Shown: positions 12,747 through 24,170 of the stretch, one piece after another
Layout of the letters: every line of letters starts with the position of its first letter
How positions within the stretch are numbered: the stretch's first letter is position 1
NCBI GenBank assembly: GCA_037833965.1
Contig: AP031354.1
Span: forward strand, 28,932,001-28,996,000
Direction: 5' to 3'
Length of the DNA: 64,000 nucleotides
From: Marchantia polymorpha subsp. ruderalis
Taxonomy: Eukaryota; Streptophyta; Marchantiopsida; Marchantiales; Marchantiaceae
Made by a program: the position numbers and the translations under genes
The notes under the pieces: generated by a model
What the model was told of the DNA's origin: nothing
Database searches by the model: none
What the model saw: the letters and a program-made list of their open reading frames with translations, nothing else

Positions 12747-14291
12747 TCAGACCCCGCTGGAACTGCCGAACTCATTTTGCTTTATGCTCTGAAACAGAAG
12801 GAAAATGTTCAGTCCCGCGATGATGGTGGCGACGAGACACGCCACTACTTTCACGATCCGGCCATTGACGAAGCTCGGTCCCATCTTCGCCGTCGAGCTG
12901 GTAAAGTGAACGAGGGGAATAACAGCGAATGACAATGTCAGTGACAGAAGCACTTGGCTCATTACCAACAGCCTTCCAGCTCCAGCGTTGCCCCCAACAG
13001 CAGCCACGATGGTGGCAGGAATTACAGCAATTCCTCGAGTGATGGACCTTCTGATCCATGGCTTGACTCGGATCTTCAGAAATCCCTCCATGACAATCTG
13101 ACCAGCCAGGGTACCGATGATGGTCGAATTCTGCCCACTGGCCAACAAACCAACTCCGAACAAGATCTTTGCAGCTTGACTTCCCAGCGCGGGAGCCAGC
13201 AGCTCGTAAGCATCGGTGATATTAGCCACGTCTCGGTTGGGATTGGGGCCGTAGTAAAAAGCTGCAGCTGCGAGAATGAGGATCGACGAATTCACAAAGA
13301 AGGCGAGCATCAACGAAACGCTGGAGTCCCATCGTCCATATTTAATGGCCATCTTCTTGCCCTCTTTGGTTCGTGGGTACGCTCTGGTCTGAATAATGCT
13401 GGAGTGCAGAAAGAGGCTGTGAGGCATGACGGTGGCTCCCAGAATTCCAATCGCAGTGTACAGCATGCTTGCATCCTGGAGAATGATCGGATCTGGCACC
13501 AACCCCTTGGCCACCTTGCTCCACTCGGGCTTCACCACCGCTAGCTCGTAAGCGAAGATGCCTGCTATCAGGAATGCCATGCCACCGACGATGAACTCCA
13601 GAAACCTGAAGCTTCTTATTCCGAAGACGAGGATGAACAATGTGTCCACGGCAGTGATGAGCACCCCGGCCCAAATGGGGATTTTGAACAGAAGGTAGAG
13701 AGCTGTGGCGGAGCCGATAACCTCGGCGAGATCGGTGGCAGCTATGGCAATCTCGATGATCACCCAGAGAAAGTAGACCACATACTTGGGGTATGCATCT
13801 CGGCAAGCTTGAGCCAAGTCTCTCTCGGCCACCACTCCAAGTTTTAGAGACAGTGACTGGAGGAAGATGGCGCAGAGGTTGGAGAGGAGAATTACAGTCA
13901 GAAGAGTGTAGCCATACTTTGCACCTCCTTCGAGGTCCGTGGCCCAGTTGCCAGGATCCATGTACGCAACGCTGATCATGAATCCGAGCCCAACAAGAGC
14001 GAGCACCTTCTTGTACCACGGGGATCCCGCCTCTGGCCACTTGACACTCGAATGAACCTCCACGAGAGATGGTGCGAAATTCGCCTGCCTCCAGCCTCGG
14101 GTCAGAAAGGTCTCCCGCTCCTCCATCTCCAGAGCTTCTGCGCTCAACTTTCCTCCGCCTCCTTCTCCTGCTTCCAGAGCCACCATCTCAGTCGACGAAG
14201 GATCCATGTCTCCTCTTTCTCCACCTGCAGAAGACGGGAGTTCCCCCGGTCCCAATCCTTCCCCTCTTGAAGCACCTCCCAATGTCATCAT
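12747..14291 (-). CDS. Nramp divalent metal transporter, MntH-type, intronless, 514 aa
   Basis: Proton-coupled import of Mn2+/Fe2+ and related ions across a membrane. The start is the first in-frame ATG (14291; a second ATG follows at once); the frame stays open 13 codons further upstream but without an ATG. After a variable Gly/Glu-rich N-terminus (1-90) come about 11 hydrophobic segments. The metal-site motif DPGN is at 112-115, Ala286 and Met289 lie in the AxxMPH motif, and the family signature GQNSTIIGTLAGQ is at 387-399. The run DPGNWATDLEGG and the phrase RDLAQACRD are closer to bacterial MntH as I know it than to plant NRAMP1-6 (which read DPGNxxTDxQxGA). The gene has no intron and is much GC-richer than its flanks. 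Family assignment is secure; bacterial affinity and any horizontal origin are inferred. Membrane location is unknown. Confidence 0.93.
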   Translation of the reverse strand: MMTLGGASRGEGLGPGELPSSAGGERGDMDPSSTEMVALEAGEGGGGKLSAEALEMEERETFLTRGWRQANFAPSLVEVHSSVKWPEAGSPWYKKVLALVGLGFMISVAYMDPGNWATDLEGGAKYGYTLLTVILLSNLCAIFLQSLSLKLGVVAERDLAQACRDAYPKYVVYFLWVIIEIAIAATDLAEVIGSATALYLLFKIPIWAGVLITAVDTLFILVFGIRSFRFLEFIVGGMAFLIAGIFAYELAVVKPEWSKVAKGLVPDPIILQDASMLYTAIGILGATVMPHSLFLHSSIIQTRAYPRTKEGKKMAIKYGRWDSSVSLMLAFFVNSSILILAAAAFYYGPNPNRDVANITDAYELLAPALGSQAAKILFGVGLLASGQNSTIIGTLAGQIVMEGFLKIRVKPWIRRSITRGIAVIPATIVAAVGGNAGAGRLLVMSQVLLSLTLSFAVIPLVHFTSSTAKMGPSFVNGRIVKVVACLVATIIAGLNIFLLFQSIKQNEFGSSSGV

Positions 14292-14602
14292 CTTGATATT
14301 GATATTGATAATACTTCTGCTGGAGATCACTCACTACCGAGTCTACTGGAATGCAATTACCACAAGCAAATTTCACTGTAAGTAGCCGGACTCAGAGGGA
14401 TCGAGCTGTCGGACAGGACATTCTGTATATCAGACCGACAGGAAAACATAGATGTTGATCCTGAGCTTGGAGATCCAAGGCTTCGATCTAGGACTAGGTC
14501 CAGTCAATGGGATGCATACGTGCTCGGAGGAAAGGAAGGAAGGAAGGAAGCTGGCTCGCTCGACACCTTGATTTGCTGCCTTTTGAAAGCTGCAACACAA
14601 AG

Positions 14603-14610
14603 CTTAAATA
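14603..14610 (-). promoter_or_regulatory. Candidate TATA box for the Nramp gene
   Basis: Read on the minus strand this is TATTTAAG, about 310 bp upstream of the Nramp ATG. It would predict a 5' UTR of roughly 280 nt. It is the best TATA-like match in the proximal flank, but it is a short motif and unsupported by other elements. Confidence 0.3.
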
Positions 14611-14929
14611 GGAGTGCGATTCAAACACAGATTTTCGTTGGGACGCGAGCTGTACTGCGGCAGCCACTGTGTACTTCCCCCAGAACACTCCTGAGTTGTT
14701 CGCAGCACTGCAGCTGCTCACGCTGTGGCCCCGTCACGCTTGGCTAATTCACCGGAGGCCCAAGCCCTGCCCCCACCATTTCATCTGATCTATCGTCACG
14801 TTTGATCTGATCCAACTCTCATCACTTCCTTAATCTTCCATCATATTCTCTTCTTCATATCATTCTCGTACAACGTAAGGAGAAAGCGTAAGGATAATTT
14901 TGGAGCCGGATTGTAAAAGCGAGATAGAT

Positions 14930-15845
14930 ATTTCTTTATTCATGATAACCAGTTACCCATAGATACTGTAGCTCGTACACCATGTGAATAGTGGGGCTGT
15001 TGCAATTTGTTGCCATTATACGTTTTGCTTGGTGACATACTGGGCAGTGTTGTGTACATTCCTCTCGTACAGAGCGACATATTGTTATGAAGACGCGTTC
15101 TCTGATGAGGTAGTTTTGACGTCAGGAGAATGATTTATATGGCCTTGGTATTTCACATAGTATCTTCGTAAATTTTTTTCGGTGTGTCATTGATGGAAAC
15201 ATATAAATAATGTGACGATAATATAGGATTTCAAATACCAGGCGAATATTAATTTTTTATGCTTCAAATATTTTACTACTGGTACAAATTCTTTCAAAGC
15301 ACAACAAAAATGGACTCTCCTTCAAACAAACTGGCATTCATATGATTGTTCAACCAACGCGATTTGGCAACAATTGGCGTCTCAGTAAGTCTCAGTAATG
15401 AAGCAAGTTGGACTTCCCAGAGGAAGAAGACAAAATATAGATTGTAAGAGATTAAGGGAGATGATTGCTCCGTACAGATGGTACGATACTTCAAACAGGG
15501 ACAGCTGACTTTTCATTTTGTTGAAGACCATTAATTTAGCTACTGATACTTGGACACACCGCATCTAAGAGTGCACTGTGGAAACGATGTTCCAGATATG
15601 CACCCCTTAAAAATGGGTACGAGAGATTGCTCCAATCGACGGTGCGAAGGCCTCCGACTGCGTCACACAGCAAATGAGCTTCCAGCCCTTGAACACGGCG
15701 CCATATGGCCACTGAAGGGGCCAACAGAGCTCTCCCATAAGGACCCGGAGACCGTGGATGTGGATGTTGGCGAGGGGAAAATGCCAACATCCTTTTGTCG
15801 CACATTTCGGAGGCAATTGGAGCTCTCTATAATTAACAACGCACC
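14930..15845 (+). repeat. Dispersed repeat family, copy C (partial, least decayed)
   Basis: Corresponds to the 3' half of copies A and B: it begins near the GTAACC/ATAACCAGTTACCCA landmark, contains GATGAGGTAGTT...ACGTCAGGAG (15108-15131) and ends at CTCTATAATTAACAACGC (15822-15839). Copy C keeps more CG dinucleotides and GC-rich text (15600-15800) than the AT-drifted copy A, so it is younger or less methylated. Its GC-rich part is open in several frames on both strands, so no frame can be called coding. Confidence 0.65.
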
Positions 15846-18080
15846 ACAATTCCTATTTCTATCCCTTCGACTTCGAATTGAGTATATCTGAATTTGTGTT
15901 AGTATCGGAATGGATTGTGATCAGAGTTTTAGTACGTCCTGTCTTGCGTCATGAGTAGCTGTGGGGGATTTGAACCGATATGAACCTTGGCACTGGAGTG
16001 GAACGTGTTTCGTTAGTGGACCCAATAGAAACGCTTCTCGCTTTCTTCCACTTGAACAAAACACTGTCCTTCACAGTGATCCAGCATGTGGATTCATGCA
16101 TCGAGGTCAAAAACGTCTACAGAGCGATCCGAGCTTTAAAGCAGCCGACGTGATTATGATCATGGACTTATACAATTGAAAAGCTCAGTATTACACTGCG
16201 ACAGAAATTGACCCTCATCAACTTGAGCTAACGTAACCACCATTCAAGCGAACAATGATTTTTGTGAATCTTACAAGTCTGACAGAGTGAATTGCGAAGT
16301 CATCCGAGCGTTTTTAGTCCGGTGTATAAGATCCCAGATGCATATGACTGATAAGGGAATACTTCGATCTTCTTATCAGAAAGGAGACAATGCAGCATTG
16401 TGCTATTCTTGACATTACATCGGATGATACCGGCTGACATCTAGACTTTGATGATAAGAGAATAAACGTTTACAGCAGTTTATGTGTAACAAGCGTTACG
16501 CATCCACAAATCGACATGCGAATCCGTAATATCGGTGACGGGAATAAAACAATCTGAATTGAGATCAATAACTAGCCATCTAAAAAATGGAGTTTTTGCT
16601 ATTCTTCAGCGTAAAGAATTTACATGTCGTAAGAATCAAGCATCGAAACAATTACGCTAGCTCCAAAACTCATCTCAGCTATGGAGTGAAATAATCTATC
16701 CTCTGTCCAATCTCCATCTGAGCAGATTGTACTCAGATGTAGATTGTACTACTCTTCAGCTTAATCGGCTTTACTTATTGTTATTATTCTATTCTCTTGA
16801 TGGACTTTATGCACATCTTTTATTCTTATCTGCATTTCAAATGAAATCTTATTAGGTATTCCTGAATCAAGACATGGATGTTTCATTTTCTCAGCTTGCT
16901 GGATACTCTTCTCGGTGTCTTCAAAAGTCATATCATTCTTGAGAAGACCTCCAGTCTCATCGCTGCAGTAGAGACTTCATGATAAAGAATTAAGGGTTTA
17001 ACATCTAGAACAGCAAGCGCCTGTGGATTTATTTTCACGTCAAAGCAACCTAGCGATTCAGCAGTGCCATAGGAAAGCTCGTCGATTACATATTTGGCTG
17101 ACTTCGCAAGAGACTTTAGTGGAGATGTACTATCAAGCCCTGATACCACATGCTTGTCTGATTCAACCATTGTAGCTTCTGAGGATATTGCAGCAGTATT
17201 TGCACATCATTGTTTGAACTCATCAAAAGGTATCAGATCTCCATTCGAATTTTGTTTTGAGAGTGACACAGTCCACAATACTCTGCAGAAAACCAAAAAT
17301 ATTTAGTTCTTTAGAAACAAAAATCCCAATATACATGTATGATTATTCAGTGCAAGAAGATTGCAGATTTTTTGAGATAAGCTGCTGCTTTTAGCTAAAA
17401 GAATAAATTAAGCAGCTTACACAAATCAAGAGCATAATGTGGATGAGATGCGGTTACCTTTTTGTATATTCTGAAACATCTACGGGTTTTTGAACTCAAA
17501 CCTGTATAGCTTATGGATGGTTCTATGAAATTGTGTAACACACATTTGTGATTCGGCCGGAGTTCTATGGTTTGATGCGAACGAAAATTTGGTCTAAAAA
17601 TTTATAGTTTAATGCCAACAGGCTTAACAAATATTCACGAGATGGGTCAGGCAGCCAGGATTTTCTATTGAGATCTAACTATCAAAAAAAAAAAGCCATA
17701 AGGTGGAGTCGAAACCTCCTAACAGATTCAGTTTTGAGGTTTCTCAGTGATTGAGCAATTTGATGGCACTATGACCAAGTAATAATTGTATTGTTTTCAG
17801 AAAAGTTTTTGTTATAAGCTAAAATGGACAGCTCATTAAAACAAATCAACCAGCTAGTGCAATAGTCTAGATTAGAAAAACGAATGCATTTAGTTGTGAC
17901 ACCTTAAGCTTTATATTTCCAAAAAGTCTAGTAAAATTGACGTTTACGGATTCGTTCACTACCTGAATGAGAATTATTTAAAAGTATGTTGACAATCAAA
18001 CAGCTAATAGGTAGGAACGAGTAATGAAGGAGGACATGCTGCACCCATGCCTGGATATCGAGGACGTTATTCTTTGGTTT

Positions 18081-18109
18081 ACGAGAAAGTCAGTCAGTGA
18101 CTTTCTCGT
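18081..18109. repeat. Perfect 12-bp inverted repeat
   Basis: ACGAGAAAGTCA and its exact reverse complement TGACTTTCTCGT flank a 5-nt loop. It sits in non-coding DNA with no neighbouring gene to regulate. Confidence 0.8.
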
Positions 18110-19138
18110 ACACCAGTTGTTGGATATGAGTGGCTAAAGTCTGCCCAAAATATGTCCTCGTTTGTGCTGCTCGTTAAAAATACGTCTAGCTCGCCGATTG
18201 CGCTTGTGTGCTTCTGATACTTTAAACAAATTTATAGCGAATCAGTTGTGTTCCTTGGACCAGAATCATGAAAGCGAAATCGTGTGATCATGAGTCTCAT
18301 ACTTGAATCTGAATTTCGCTTACGGTAGTCTATTTCAATAGTTCTTTGGACCATTCTAACTATTTATGATTTGATGCGACCAGTCTTACCAGAGATTTAC
18401 AAGTTGAATATTCTGTTGAAATAGGACTATTGGGAGAGAAGTTCTAGAAGAATTTGGAACATGCCCTTCCATCCCAGATTTGATACTAGTGTCAACAGAG
18501 GCTGAGTGGGAGGCGGCTTTTGTTCCTCAGAGATGGCACCCGTCCTTGGAAGAGTTCTGATGTAGCAAGGAGGTAGGGAGCAGTCGCAGGTTCTGAGATG
18601 GTTCTGACGTATTTTTTAGACCTCACCAGATCTGAAAACGTCATTGCGTTTCTTCTCACTTCCGCTTCTCTCAGATTGCGTAGGCCTGAAAATGAATGTA
18701 AAATGATCAAGAGCCTCCAGAAAGACAATATGCTCTCAAGCCTTTGAATCCAACCTTCGAAGATTCTTTGTCCGACTTATCCAAAAAGGTTCAATATGAC
18801 AAAATTTCATGCATTGAAACATATGCAGAAATAAAAATTTTGCTAAATCTTGGGGCTTGGAGAGATGGGATTTAAAAATTATGAGAGCCAGCTCATGCAA
18901 CTTCCGTAATTATTCTATTCATGCGTGGGTACTGTCATCTTCAGGCCATCACGGTCAGAAGACAATCATGATGTTTAAGGTCACAAGACTTGATGCGATA
19001 ATCAAGATGCAGTTGCGTGTTTTTGCTAATTGAAGAGCCAGCTCACAGCATTGCCGTTACTTGTGTGTTCACATAAGGCAGAAAGCCATAGGATTTCTCC
19101 CCCGTATGCAAAGTACATCTCCAGGTTAGTGACGTACA

Positions 19139-19315
19139 AGGTATCGATGTCTTCTTTCGGTTTTTGTCTTCTCCACACGAAGACAACATAAACTTAAGAT
19201 GAACCGTATTAATTTTCTGTTGTATTCGTGTGGAGAAGACATCGATACCTCGTGAAGATGTCTTCCTTCGGTTTTTGTCTTCTCCACACGAACACAACAG
19301 AAATTTAAGACGGTT
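19139..19315. repeat. Cluster of direct and inverted repeats
   Basis: The phrase TCGGTTTTTGTCTTCTCCAC occurs at about 19157 and again at about 19269. Between them, TCGTGTGGAGAAGAC followed by ATCGATACCT (about 19226-19250) is the reverse complement of a fusion of AGGTATCGAT (19139) with GTCTTCTCCACACGA (about 19166). This arrangement suggests repeated template switching or a small foldback element. No coding content. Confidence 0.65.
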
Positions 19316-21089
19316 CATCTGGAACCACCAGATTTAGAGCTTTGTCAGACAGAAATTCTACAGCCGGTGTCATTCCTTACGCCCAGATATCTGTTTCTTC
19401 CCTTTAACTTTGCAATGAATTTTAGTCTCAACACCTTCATACCAAGGGGGATGATCGATAATATAAGCATGCTTGAGACTGTGCATTGAAATTATACGCA
19501 AAAGGTTATCTCCTTCAGAGAATGGAAAGGAATTTATTTCGGCTCATCTTCCTCTAAACATTTCTCTTGAGGTGTAGGTAATAGACATCATATCAAGGAA
19601 GACCAATCTTTAAAATAGTGATCAGTTGCTCTCTAGTAAGACCATCTTAAGGGTTATCAGAATGTTTGTCTTCTTTAGCAAAAGAAGTTGTCCGATTTCC
19701 CTCCTGTCAATGTTAGTCCTTTTCAATGCTTCTTGTCAATGCTTCTTGTCATGATGTGAAAGTCAAGAAAGATAATCGAAGAAAACGGAACAAGAATATG
19801 AACCCGAAGTCGAATGTAACATTGAGTGACTCTGAATGCTTAGAGCTATAGCGACATGATATATTCAACTCACTTGAAAGATGGATATCCTGTCCGATAC
19901 CACAATTCCACTCGTCAAAATCACTAGTAGGCTGGTATCATTCTAGTATACTAACATGTTCAACTCTAATTTACCGATCCATATAAGTTCTAACAGAGAC
20001 GTACCAACCTCAGAAAATGCAGTCAGAGTGTAGGGATATTTCATTAAAGAAAGAATATGGCTTTTGCAATTAGATATCATTACACCATGACCTTCTATGG
20101 ATAAATTGTCAAAATAACATCAAGAATCACTCCTCATCCTCCACGCGGAAAGCAGACGGTGCACACTACAAAGCAAGCAACTATTCGCTACATGCTTGAG
20201 GTCACCCCAGCGACTGCATGAAACAAATGACGGATGTTGTACAAAAGCAATTTGTAATAGAGAGTATAAAATCTTTTAGACTGCTGCGAAAATTCCTGCC
20301 TAGACAGACGCGTTCAGGATAATGTGCGAAACAGAAGTGAAGAGTTGAAGCAAGGATTTCGGTTTTTCTCATGATGATGAACTTCTCTAAAGTCATAGTT
20401 TTCATTCCAAACTATTGAAAAAGTGCTCTCCTCGGAACCTAAATAGTGAGCCAGAAGAAAAAATATCTACTGAAGCAAACTGACACTCGATTGATGTCAC
20501 GCTCCTCAAGTATTCAAGAGGATGAGCTTGTAATTTTGTACAAAAGCCGAAATGTACTGCTAGATGTGAACCAAGTTCCGAAGATCGTGTATCTAGCTGC
20601 TCCGCTCTAATATTGTGTATAGCTGGTTCGCGTTGCACGTAATGCATACTGATGTAGATTCTTCATTCGTGACATATTCTGATTGGACCATGATTTATGT
20701 AAGGTATCAACTTCTGAGTAATCCTATTCCCATATTCCTCATATCCTGCTATTCCGCTCTCCTCCCTCTCTCTCCATTCTCTAGAGAAGCACGACAAATA
20801 TAGATAAATATTAAAAATTAATCCGTTAAATACATATCTCACGACGTCCGGTAAATCTGCCTATGCAATCTTATATGCGCAGTCAGTTACGCAAATCTCA
20901 GAAGCTTGGATTTTGACTGAATCTTTAATCTGAGCGGTCTAGTTCTTTCGTGTAATGTAGGATTGAGCATGTGTCAGGTTATTCTCCTCCTCTACCAAAA
21001 TTGATCGATTTCCAAAGCCATGGGTGCGGAGATTTATGCGAACACCAGACCCTGGTATTTAGAACGTTTTGATCAATTTTCCTATTTTA

Positions 21090-23215
21090 TAAATTTTCTT
21101 TACCTAAACCTCAAGCTCCTCTTTCATGTGGAGAATGAAAAAGTTTAATTAAATATATTTGAGCTAGTGTTGGAGGCACAACAAAATTCTTCGAGGCATG
21201 CCCATGACCCCTTTCAACGTCAATAGCCATGCCCCAGGCATTCCCGTATTAAAATACTTATATTTACGTATCAGAAAATGTACTTCTTTGGAAATAAAGT
21301 TATTTTTGAAAGAAATAAAGTTTCTTTTGAAGAGAAACTGTTAAAAAACTCTGGATATATGTATATATTTGTTTGTACATACGAGCATGCCTTGTATAGA
21401 AAAATGTGAATAATGCATGCCCCCTGCCCTCGCCCCGGGGCATGCCTTTGAGGTTGTGACTCCAACTCTAATTTGAGCATTTAATCCTTATGAGTACATG
21501 CGATAGATTCTATGTCTTGCCATCGTTTATGATAACAAGAGACTTTTGCATGTGCTCAAGGAAGAAGGATATTTGCCCCTGCGGAGTGCGAAATAATCCA
21601 AAGATAAATTTTCAGCGGGCAATCCCATCCACAGATTTATTTATGGAGTTATCTCTAATCATGAATCTCTTGTTCAGATTCTACCACTGAAGACATGAGA
21701 GAAAATTTTTGGACGAAAGACTTTCTATGCCTAATGAATCTATCGAAAAATAGAACTTAACATCGTCGAGTAGAATTACATTTGTATCGACATATGTACC
21801 AGGTGTATCTGTACGAAGTTACTCATGATAGTATACCTGAATTTATATGCAAGAGCTCAGACTATGTACAATGAAAAGCTTTCCCCGCTCATGAGATAGT
21901 TACTGAAAACAGAAGCCACACACAAAATATACAAACTCTTCTATTATCGCGAAGCTCATTGAAATACTTGGACAACTTTCAACTATCACTACGAATATCT
22001 AGTTCAAGCAATGTACTCTAATCATGTGAATCGTAAACATGCAAACTAGAAGAATGTGCGATCAAAGCCAGAGTGAAAGCTAGACACCATGCTTGATAGG
22101 AGAGGATCAATGGGCTAGATTGCAACGCTGATTACTCACGATACAGCTACTCGAGGATGAGAAAAGGTTACAAAAAGCCCAATGTGAATATAAGTATAGG
22201 ATAAAACTAGCTAAAACTTCAATTCAAGATATTACTATTATAACCTCAAGTTTCAGATCAAGCAACTTCACAATTAAGCAAGAGATACCTACCCAAGAGA
22301 TAGAAGAGATAGCAAGAGATAGAAGTTATTTAATATACAGCCTCGTGTTTGTCCGATTGATCGTGAATTGTCTTCTCAAAATTGATGAATTGTCTACTCA
22401 AGTCTATCAACAATTGTATAAATACTTCAAGATTTTCGAAAGTTAATGAGATTTGAAAAAACTTTAAACTTCCAAATCTTTCAAAAATTCCTTTCATTAT
22501 CGTAACCATTCACCTATTTTCTCATAAAGTAAATCGTAGGCCATGTTATTGGTGGGCTTTATTGTACCTTGCATAATGAAATAATGGGCAGTGTTGATTA
22601 TAAGCCCTTTGTTTAGAGCTATATATTCTTCTGCAAGACCTGTTCTTTGATGAGGTAGTTATTACGTCAGGAGTATGAATGATGTTTTGATATTTCACAT
22701 AGTCTAGTAAGTGACGTTTTTACGTTGCGTCATTGATCGAAACATTTCAGAGAGGTTACGATAACATAGAATTATATAAAAATGTGAATAGTCATATATG
22801 TGCTTCAAACTTATTCTCGTTTGTTATAAAATTCTTGAAAGTACAACAGAACTGGACTCTCCTTCAAAAAAAATGATATATATGTATATATTTGGCACTC
22901 ATATGTATATGTCTGAATAATACCAGCGAGCTGTATATTCTCTAGAGTAAGAAGACGAAATATGATAGTGAGAGATTTTTGGGAATAATTGCTCCGTAAG
23001 GATGATATCATAAGGATGGTACGATACTGCGAACAGGCACAGCTGAATTTTTATTTTGTTAAAGAACACTACTTCAGTTACTTATACTTGGAGAATATGC
23101 ATCTTAGAGTTCACAGAGTTCAAGAGGTTTCAGAGATGTATACCATAAAAATTGTTCATTTCACTCTTCTCTTCGCGAAGTCACTAGCAGAGGAAGAAAA
23201 GAAGTGATTTTGAGA
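21090..23215 (+). repeat. Dispersed repeat family, copy B
   Basis: Collinear with copy A over about 1.8 kb once the MITE at 21165-21470 is removed, and with copy C over its 3' half. It also has a small tandem expansion of AGAGATAGAAG near 22295-22325 that copy A lacks. Its right end is lost at about 23215, where an unrelated inverted-repeat element begins. The family shows no terminal repeats or protein domain that I can identify. Confidence 0.7.
21165..21470. mobile_element. hAT-type MITE, 306 bp, with 8-bp target duplication
   Basis: The termini are imperfect inverted repeats: the left end reads TAGTGTTGGAGGCACAAC; the right end, read inward, is TAGAGTTGGAGTCACAAC, with similarity continuing to a shared GGCATGCCC motif. 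The element is flanked by ATTTGAGC on both sides (21157-21164 and 21471-21478). An 8-bp duplication with TAG-starting termini is the hAT superfamily signature. Copy A of the host repeat has a single ATTTGAGC (8730-8737) and no insert, which fixes both boundaries. It has no transposase frame and is non-autonomous. Confidence 0.9.
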
Positions 23216-23245
23216 ATAATAAGCATCAAAAAACTTATTTCATAT

Positions 23246-23617
23246 TCACTCTTCCTTCCAGTTTTGCTAATTTAGAAAGCAGTAGTACGGTGCACTGAAC
23301 AGTACCTTTGACGCTGGAGAAAACACACTACACTAGTTGGAAAAGATATCAGAATAGAACAAAAAATTTCAATCTATGGACTGAAATAGGTTTAACCTCA
23401 TTATAATTCGTTCACATGAGATTTCGGCATTTTTCAACAGTATCACAAGAAAATTATCATGAAATGCACAAAAATCTCAAGTCCAACTTCTGATATTAGA
23501 ACTCTTCTTTTAGGTTGGAATCTTCTCCTATAGTGATATTTTCTCCAACGTCCAGTTACTATTTGCATGCAGTGTACCGCTAATTTTCTAGATTTGCGAA
23601 ACTGGAAGGAAGAGTGA
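23246..23617. repeat. Long imperfect inverted repeat, arms about 100 bp
   Basis: The left arm (about 23246-23345) begins TTCACTCTTCCTTCCAG; the right arm (about 23500-23617) is its imperfect reverse complement, ending GAACTGGAAGG-type text GAAACTGGAAGGAAGAGTGA. Arms also match at GCTGGAGAAAA versus TTTTCTCCAACGTC. The loop is about 155 nt. A further copy of the right-arm sequence occurs at about 30815-30925. A transcript could fold into a long hairpin. It could be a foldback or MITE-like element; no target duplication was found. Confidence 0.65.
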
Positions 23618-23934
23618 AGACTGATGCTCACCATCATGATAATCGCTTGCATTCTTCCTCCGCTAATGACTCGTGAAGTGAAGGAAAGCGGGAAGTTTGG
23701 TCGATTTCTATGGCAAACAGAAACTGCGTGATGCAACGTTCGTCATTAGCCTCAAATAATACGTCATCCTCAAATAATCAGCAAACTACTGCAGATGAAG
23801 GCAGTGATTCTAAAAACAGCTCACCTCGCCGAGAGCTGAGAATGTGTTAGCCTGATCTGGTTGTTGGTTTATGGAGTTATCGAGGAAGAACTTGAACGTC
23901 TTCTGCACATATAAGATCGAGCACATAGCAGCAT

Positions 23935-24170
23935 CTTCAGGCAGGGACCGTCTTTACTGACAGGAATTTCAAGAAATGAGACTTTTCAAGTAGGAGAAAG
24001 GCAAGAAGCATGATATGAACAACGAGTGTGTAGTGAAGCATTTTAGGTTCAACTTCAGGCAGGGACCGTCCTCACTGACATGAAGTTCAAGAAATGAGAC
24101 TTCTCAAGTAGGAGAAAGTCAAGAAGCATGACATGAACAACGAGTATGTACTGAAGGATTTTAGTTTCAA
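23935..24170 (+). repeat. Tandem duplication, two 118-bp units
   Basis: Units 23935-24052 and 24053-24170 both start CTTCAGGCAGGGACCGTC and align throughout with about 10% differences. The exact 118-bp period shows a local tandem duplication. No frame is conserved between the units. Confidence 0.85.

Larger units (their letters stand above)
15850..21080. other. Intergenic region with small inverted repeats
   Basis: No supportable gene. The only structured parts are a 12-bp-stem hairpin at 18081-18109 and a cluster of short direct and inverted repeats at 19139-19315, listed separately. Open frames are short and unrecognisable. Confidence 0.5.

Noticed and set aside
12954-14040. Long open frames on the plus strand (12954-13544) and in another minus frame (13342-14040) across the Nramp gene
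   Set aside because: They overlap a gene with full family conservation. High GC and stop-poor codon use keep the other frames open; their peptides are low-complexity.
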